Of a stretch of DNA of 64,000 bases, positions 60,475 to 64,000 are shown piece after piece (position 1 is the stretch's first letter; each line of letters starts with the position of its first letter). Below the pieces are notes generated by a model. That model was given only the letters and a program-made list of their open reading frames with translations, was not told the origin of the DNA and ran no database searches. Source of the DNA: Owenia fusiformis (Eukaryota; Annelida; Polychaeta; Sabellida; Oweniidae); the NCBI GenBank assembly GCA_903813345.2, contig CAIIXF020000005.1:13519375-13583374 (forward strand), in the 5' to 3' direction. Made by a program: the position numbers and the translations under genes.

Positions 60475-60620
60475 ATTGTCGCCCTTGGGTTTCAAGAGGT
60501 TAATTTTCTAAGATGAAAACTGCACATCTTCATGATTAGAAGTCACTTCAACCAGGAACCAGGCTGATCAACCTCTAAGCCAACACGCCTGTAAATCACT
60601 AAATAATCTCCAAAGCTTCT
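60475..60620. repeat. Second copy of the repeat at 42460-42620
   Basis: Carries ATTAGAAGTCACTTCAACCAG, GGCTGATCAACCTCTAAGCC and GTAAATC in the same order. Non-coding. Confidence 0.5.
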
Positions 60621-60783
60621 ACTGTGGAATGAAGTAAAGAGTTATTTTGCTCTTAATGGAACTTGTAGTATCTGTTTTGTGTCACGGAGTACCTAATGAT
60701 AGGAAGTAGTGAAGAGACAACGTCATTTGTTCTTCGCGAGTTCTGTAAACGATCAAACAATTTTTTTGTTTTTTGCTTTGACT

Positions 60784-60921
60784 CAGCCTCAGTCACACTT
60801 GCTCTTCGGCAGTTGAGCTTCATAAAACCGAAATAGAAAATATACATATAGTAATGCTTATTTCTCTCGTTTTTGGGAAGTTACGGCCGTCGCAAGGTTG
60901 CCGTAGATCAAATGTGACTGA
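60784..60921. mobile_element. Short element of the CAGTCACATTTGCTC family
   Basis: Left CAGCCTCAGTCACACTTGCTC and right GTAGATCAAATGTGACTGA pair. Shares TTTCTCTCGTTTTTGGGAAG with the copy at 2335-2504. Confidence 0.55.
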
Positions 60922-61157
60922 TGCCATTAGCTACAAGTGTCAATGATATCTAGTTGACTTAATAGGCTATCACTTATGTTGCCTACCCAGTTTCTAATTA
61001 CCTTCACAAATAAAGAATTTGCACAGGTTGAAGAAATCTTAAACTATCAACAAGCCTATGGTTCACTTTTCAAACATTGCAGGACAAATTCGAAAGTCAA
61101 TTGTCTATCATTTGCAATAAACATAAAAACCTGCCAGATTCACATTAAAAAGCTGTT

Positions 61158-61932
61158 GTAGAGGAAGGTCTAAACTTTTTGTTGGTACCATATACTTTTC
61201 GTAGTATGAAATTTGCAGAAATTATAAGCCCTAACCAAATATCACTGAAAATCGATAAAATGTGAACTTCAATTTAGCCGCCGTCTGAAAATCCTAATGC
61301 TTTCTGACTTTGTTTTGATTTGAATCCTGCACATTATGGTGTAAAAATTAGCATCCTGCCTCCGTTAGTTGCAAAGTTATTGTGATGCAAAGAAATGTTA
61401 GATAAGTTTCCAAAGACGAGAACATCTTCCAGTGAAATTGCAACATACCCCTATATGGTCTTAAAACGTCAATATCTCTATTAATCATCGATTAATTCTA
61501 ATGAAATATGGCCCAAAACACTGAATATTAGATTTCACTTTTATTTTTGCAAGATATTTATATGACGGGCTTCTCAGAGTTTGGGTCACAAGGGGTAAAA
61601 TTGCCCCCCACCCCCGACTAACCGTTTGTGTAGGCAATACGCCCCCAACAGCTGTTGAATGGTTAAAACTGCTTCAAAATGGTCAATGAAAATGTAAAAT
61701 GTGTTTTCTTCTCAAAAAGTGTCCCATTTGTCATATGATATGGTTTGACTTATATCTCTCCCTAATAAGCTTTTTTTAAGATCATCCGATGTGTTTCAAC
61801 AATATCCGTGAATCACATTGGTAGTTTTGCACAATTTCTAATTTTAGGCATGTTTAAGTCTTGTAATTTCTTCAAAATTCAAGACTGAGAATAAATAATG
61901 GCATCAACAAAAATGTTAGACCTTCCTCTACA
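61158..61932. mobile_element. Possible inverted-repeat element, about 775 bp
   Basis: GTAGAGGAAGGTCTAAAC on the left is matched by GTTAGACCTTCCTCTAC on the right, with weak pairing further in (TTTTTGTTG). No coding frame and no target duplication seen, so its status is uncertain. Confidence 0.45.
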
Positions 61933-62019
61933 AGATGTGATAATATGAGCCAATTCATGCGTGTATTAAGAAAAATATAGCCTGTTTCAAGGGTTCACTT
62001 TTTTGACCACCCTGTACAT

Positions 62020-62165
62020 GTATAGTCATGTAATTTGAATAGTCAAATATTTTTATAGCCATCTATTTTGTATAGTCATGTATTTTTATAGCCATATATT
62101 TTGTATAGTCATGTATTTTTATTGCCATGTCTATTTTGTATAGTCATGTATTTTTATTGCCATTT
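62020..62165. repeat. Tandem repeat, about 37-bp unit (TATAGTCATGTATTTTTAT)
   Basis: Four imperfect units of TATTTTGTATAGTCATGTATTTTTATTGCCA type. Non-coding. Confidence 0.8.
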
Positions 62166-62955
62166 TGTGCACGAGATACACAATTAACAGCTATGTAATC
62201 ATTGTAGTCAATCTTGTTTGAGTCATAGATAATCTTTGTATACGGTGTGGGTACACCCGATGTCCTCCATGAACTCCTTGTGCAAGAAAGCTTTAGACCA
62301 TTTGCGGAATGAACTGCGCGTAACTGAAAATAGCATGGGATTCCAATTTTGAAGCTGTCAAATTTTCTGAAATAGTTTGAATACTTTGAATCTGTAGTAT
62401 GAGTTCTCGTTCGTTCAGTTTTCTTGTTTTTGTCCTTTTAATTGTAAACACTTTAACATAACACGTGTGTTAGCTACAGGTAATTAGTTCTAAACGTAAT
62501 CCGATTATTTCAATGGGCCAGGTAATGTGCCAAAATATATAGCTCATTTTCTTTGACGTATCCACACAAACCTACTCACTTATACCGTTTAGTGACCGAT
62601 CAAGACACCTCAATTCCACAAATCGGCTTACTTTGGCGTGGTCCCTTTTCATTTCTTTCAAACTCAATTGATATTTTAGCACAATTGCAACGGCATGCGA
62701 ATCACGTTTTTCTTTATTTTGGGATCATTCTCTATCTAGCCTAGTATTCATACAGTAGATTGTTTTTAGATATTATTATAAAGATCGATCAAGAATACCT
62801 TTTTAATTGGGCTTTACAACTTCCATTCACATTTGTGAGAGTTGTTGAGTTCATTGCGCATTTTCTTGATCGTTGGACAATCTTGATTCCAACTAAATTA
62901 GATTATCGAATCAAATAACTACAACAACTACATCATTTTTAGCAGTCCTAACACC

Positions 62956-63305
62956 TAAGCAGGGTAGCCTAGTGGTGTAGACTGAGGCTACTTTGCGGTT
63001 GAACGTCGTGGGATACGGAGGTCCCGCGTTCGAGCCCCAGGTACGGAGTTGTTGATCATTGCACTACAGGACATCCGGTCCGAAGGTCCAACCGTTTACC
63101 GGCCCTTGGCATGGGTTGGTTCTCTGACCGCTTTTGTCGGGGACAGATTGTGAGACTGTGGTTGGTTCCTCCACTGACGTGCTTTAGTAGACCCCGGGAG
63201 TCATACAGTATGGTAGCGAGCCCCCACCAAGGGCAGTAGTGGAACGACACGAATCGGTCCCAGTATGGTTGCCTTGCAACTGAAGAGACTCGAGGAAATC
63301 ATGCC
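62956..63305 (+). mobile_element. tRNA-derived SINE, about 350 bp
   Basis: The head looks like a tRNA: an A-box-like GGTAGCCTAGTGG at 62962-62974 and a B-box GCGTTCGAGCC at 63026-63036 give an internal RNA polymerase III promoter. A tRNA-unrelated body of about 250 bp follows (GACCGCTTTTGTCGGGGAC, GTGGTTGGTTCCTCCACTGA, ACACGAATCGGTCC). The body has higher GC than its surroundings, as expected of a recent insertion. The head does not fold as a normal tRNA (A-B spacing too long), so it is not called as a tRNA gene. Confidence 0.7.
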
Positions 63306-64000
63306 ATTCGCGGTGACCCAGAAAATACTTTTGCTCTTTGATATAACAATCAACTTTTAATTAATATTATTTATTGAAAACGAGTTAATTACTATACTTT
63401 AATCTTCCTGCATACTCCACACTGCAGACAGTCGCAACGTTTCTCCTTCACACTCCAGTAGCAGTTGATACGGCACAATCCTGCCCGCCCTGCACGGAGA
63501 ATTATTTCCTAAACTTTCCTGAAATATTTCAATTCTACACTCGAATTTCTGTCAATATCAATGAATAAAGCTACTCATCAACACATTGGTAACATGTACA
63601 GAGTTCATATCTTAACTTTGACGAAAAAATTATACAAAATGAACCCATTAACTATTGAGTAATCGAGAGAAGAATATTGAGTGAAACTCCACTTTATCTC
63701 TAAGAAATTCGGTAGCAACAATCACCAAGTGCACTCTCCGTAAATGCGCAAAAAGATGGAGTCTCGTGATACTTCGAGAAAAAGCAAGTGAATTACGGCT
63801 TTTGCTCGGTTATATCCGGGCAACACGCGAGACTTCGCCTCCGCACCCAATCAGAATTCGAGCTAAATCTGAGCAAGATCTTGACCATTATGGGATCCAC
63901 ATTCTCTACTGTCCCTTGGAATAGCGCTTTAGATAGAGACACTGATAGATCATAGATCATTGACCATTAAGGAAAAAGATTGTGAGCAAGGATTGCAGCC
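63306..64000. other. Intergenic to window edge, no gene seen
   Basis: No splice-bounded open frame recognised on either strand. GC is somewhat higher towards the end (about 63700-63900), which might indicate a promoter of a gene beyond the window. Confidence 0.35.

Noticed and set aside
62962-63036. Functional tRNA gene
   Set aside because: A and B boxes are present, but spacing is too long, no clean cloverleaf is visible, and a long SINE body follows.

Overview
This is a 64-kb stretch of an AT-rich animal nuclear genome. Genes are split by many short introns with canonical GT-AG borders, and DNA between exons is crowded with short inverted-repeat transposons (MITEs), foldbacks, minisatellites, a tRNA-derived SINE and a truncated LINE. 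Gene content (TMBIM4, EDEM1, tandem nucleotide-diphospho-sugar transferases, a CD20/MS4A-like four-span protein) and repeat style suggest a marine invertebrate, most likely a lophotrochozoan such as a mollusc or brachiopod. That placement is inference.

Layout. 1-753: last two exons of an unrecognised + gene. 3014-10132 (-): a complete six-exon TMBIM4/LFG4 gene, its introns filled with MITEs and minisatellites. 10214-15800: no gene, but a minisatellite split by two TA-flanked MITEs. 15818-32894 (-): a complete 13-exon EDEM1-type gene (GH47 family, ER-associated degradation). Its last exons lie about 7 kb from the rest, and inside that intron sit two complete, oppositely oriented, tandemly duplicated three-exon glycosyltransferase-like genes (18029-20450 and 21129-23706). 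34765-43520 (+): a complete five-exon four-transmembrane CD20/MS4A-like gene whose second intron carries a 3.5-kb foldback. 43906-44500: decayed Tc1/mariner relic. 47263-47579 (-): a lone membrane-protein terminal exon. 49005-49896: a giant near-perfect palindrome with a 5-bp target duplication. 50858-58735: a 7.9-kb DNA transposon with long terminal inverted repeats, subterminal repeats and one two-exon gene predicted to give a 1584-residue protein. That protein combines paired zinc knuckles, a DDE-transposase-like region, an XPG/FEN1-like nuclease region and a C-terminal CXC (tesmin/TSO1-like) region; it resembles the Academ superfamily. 58736-64000: gene-poor, with a possible isolated exon and a tRNA-derived SINE.

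The most interesting items are the large transposon and its unusual fused protein, the gene-within-intron arrangement of the two transferases in EDEM1, and the long foldbacks. All homology calls are from reading the sequence; no database search was possible.
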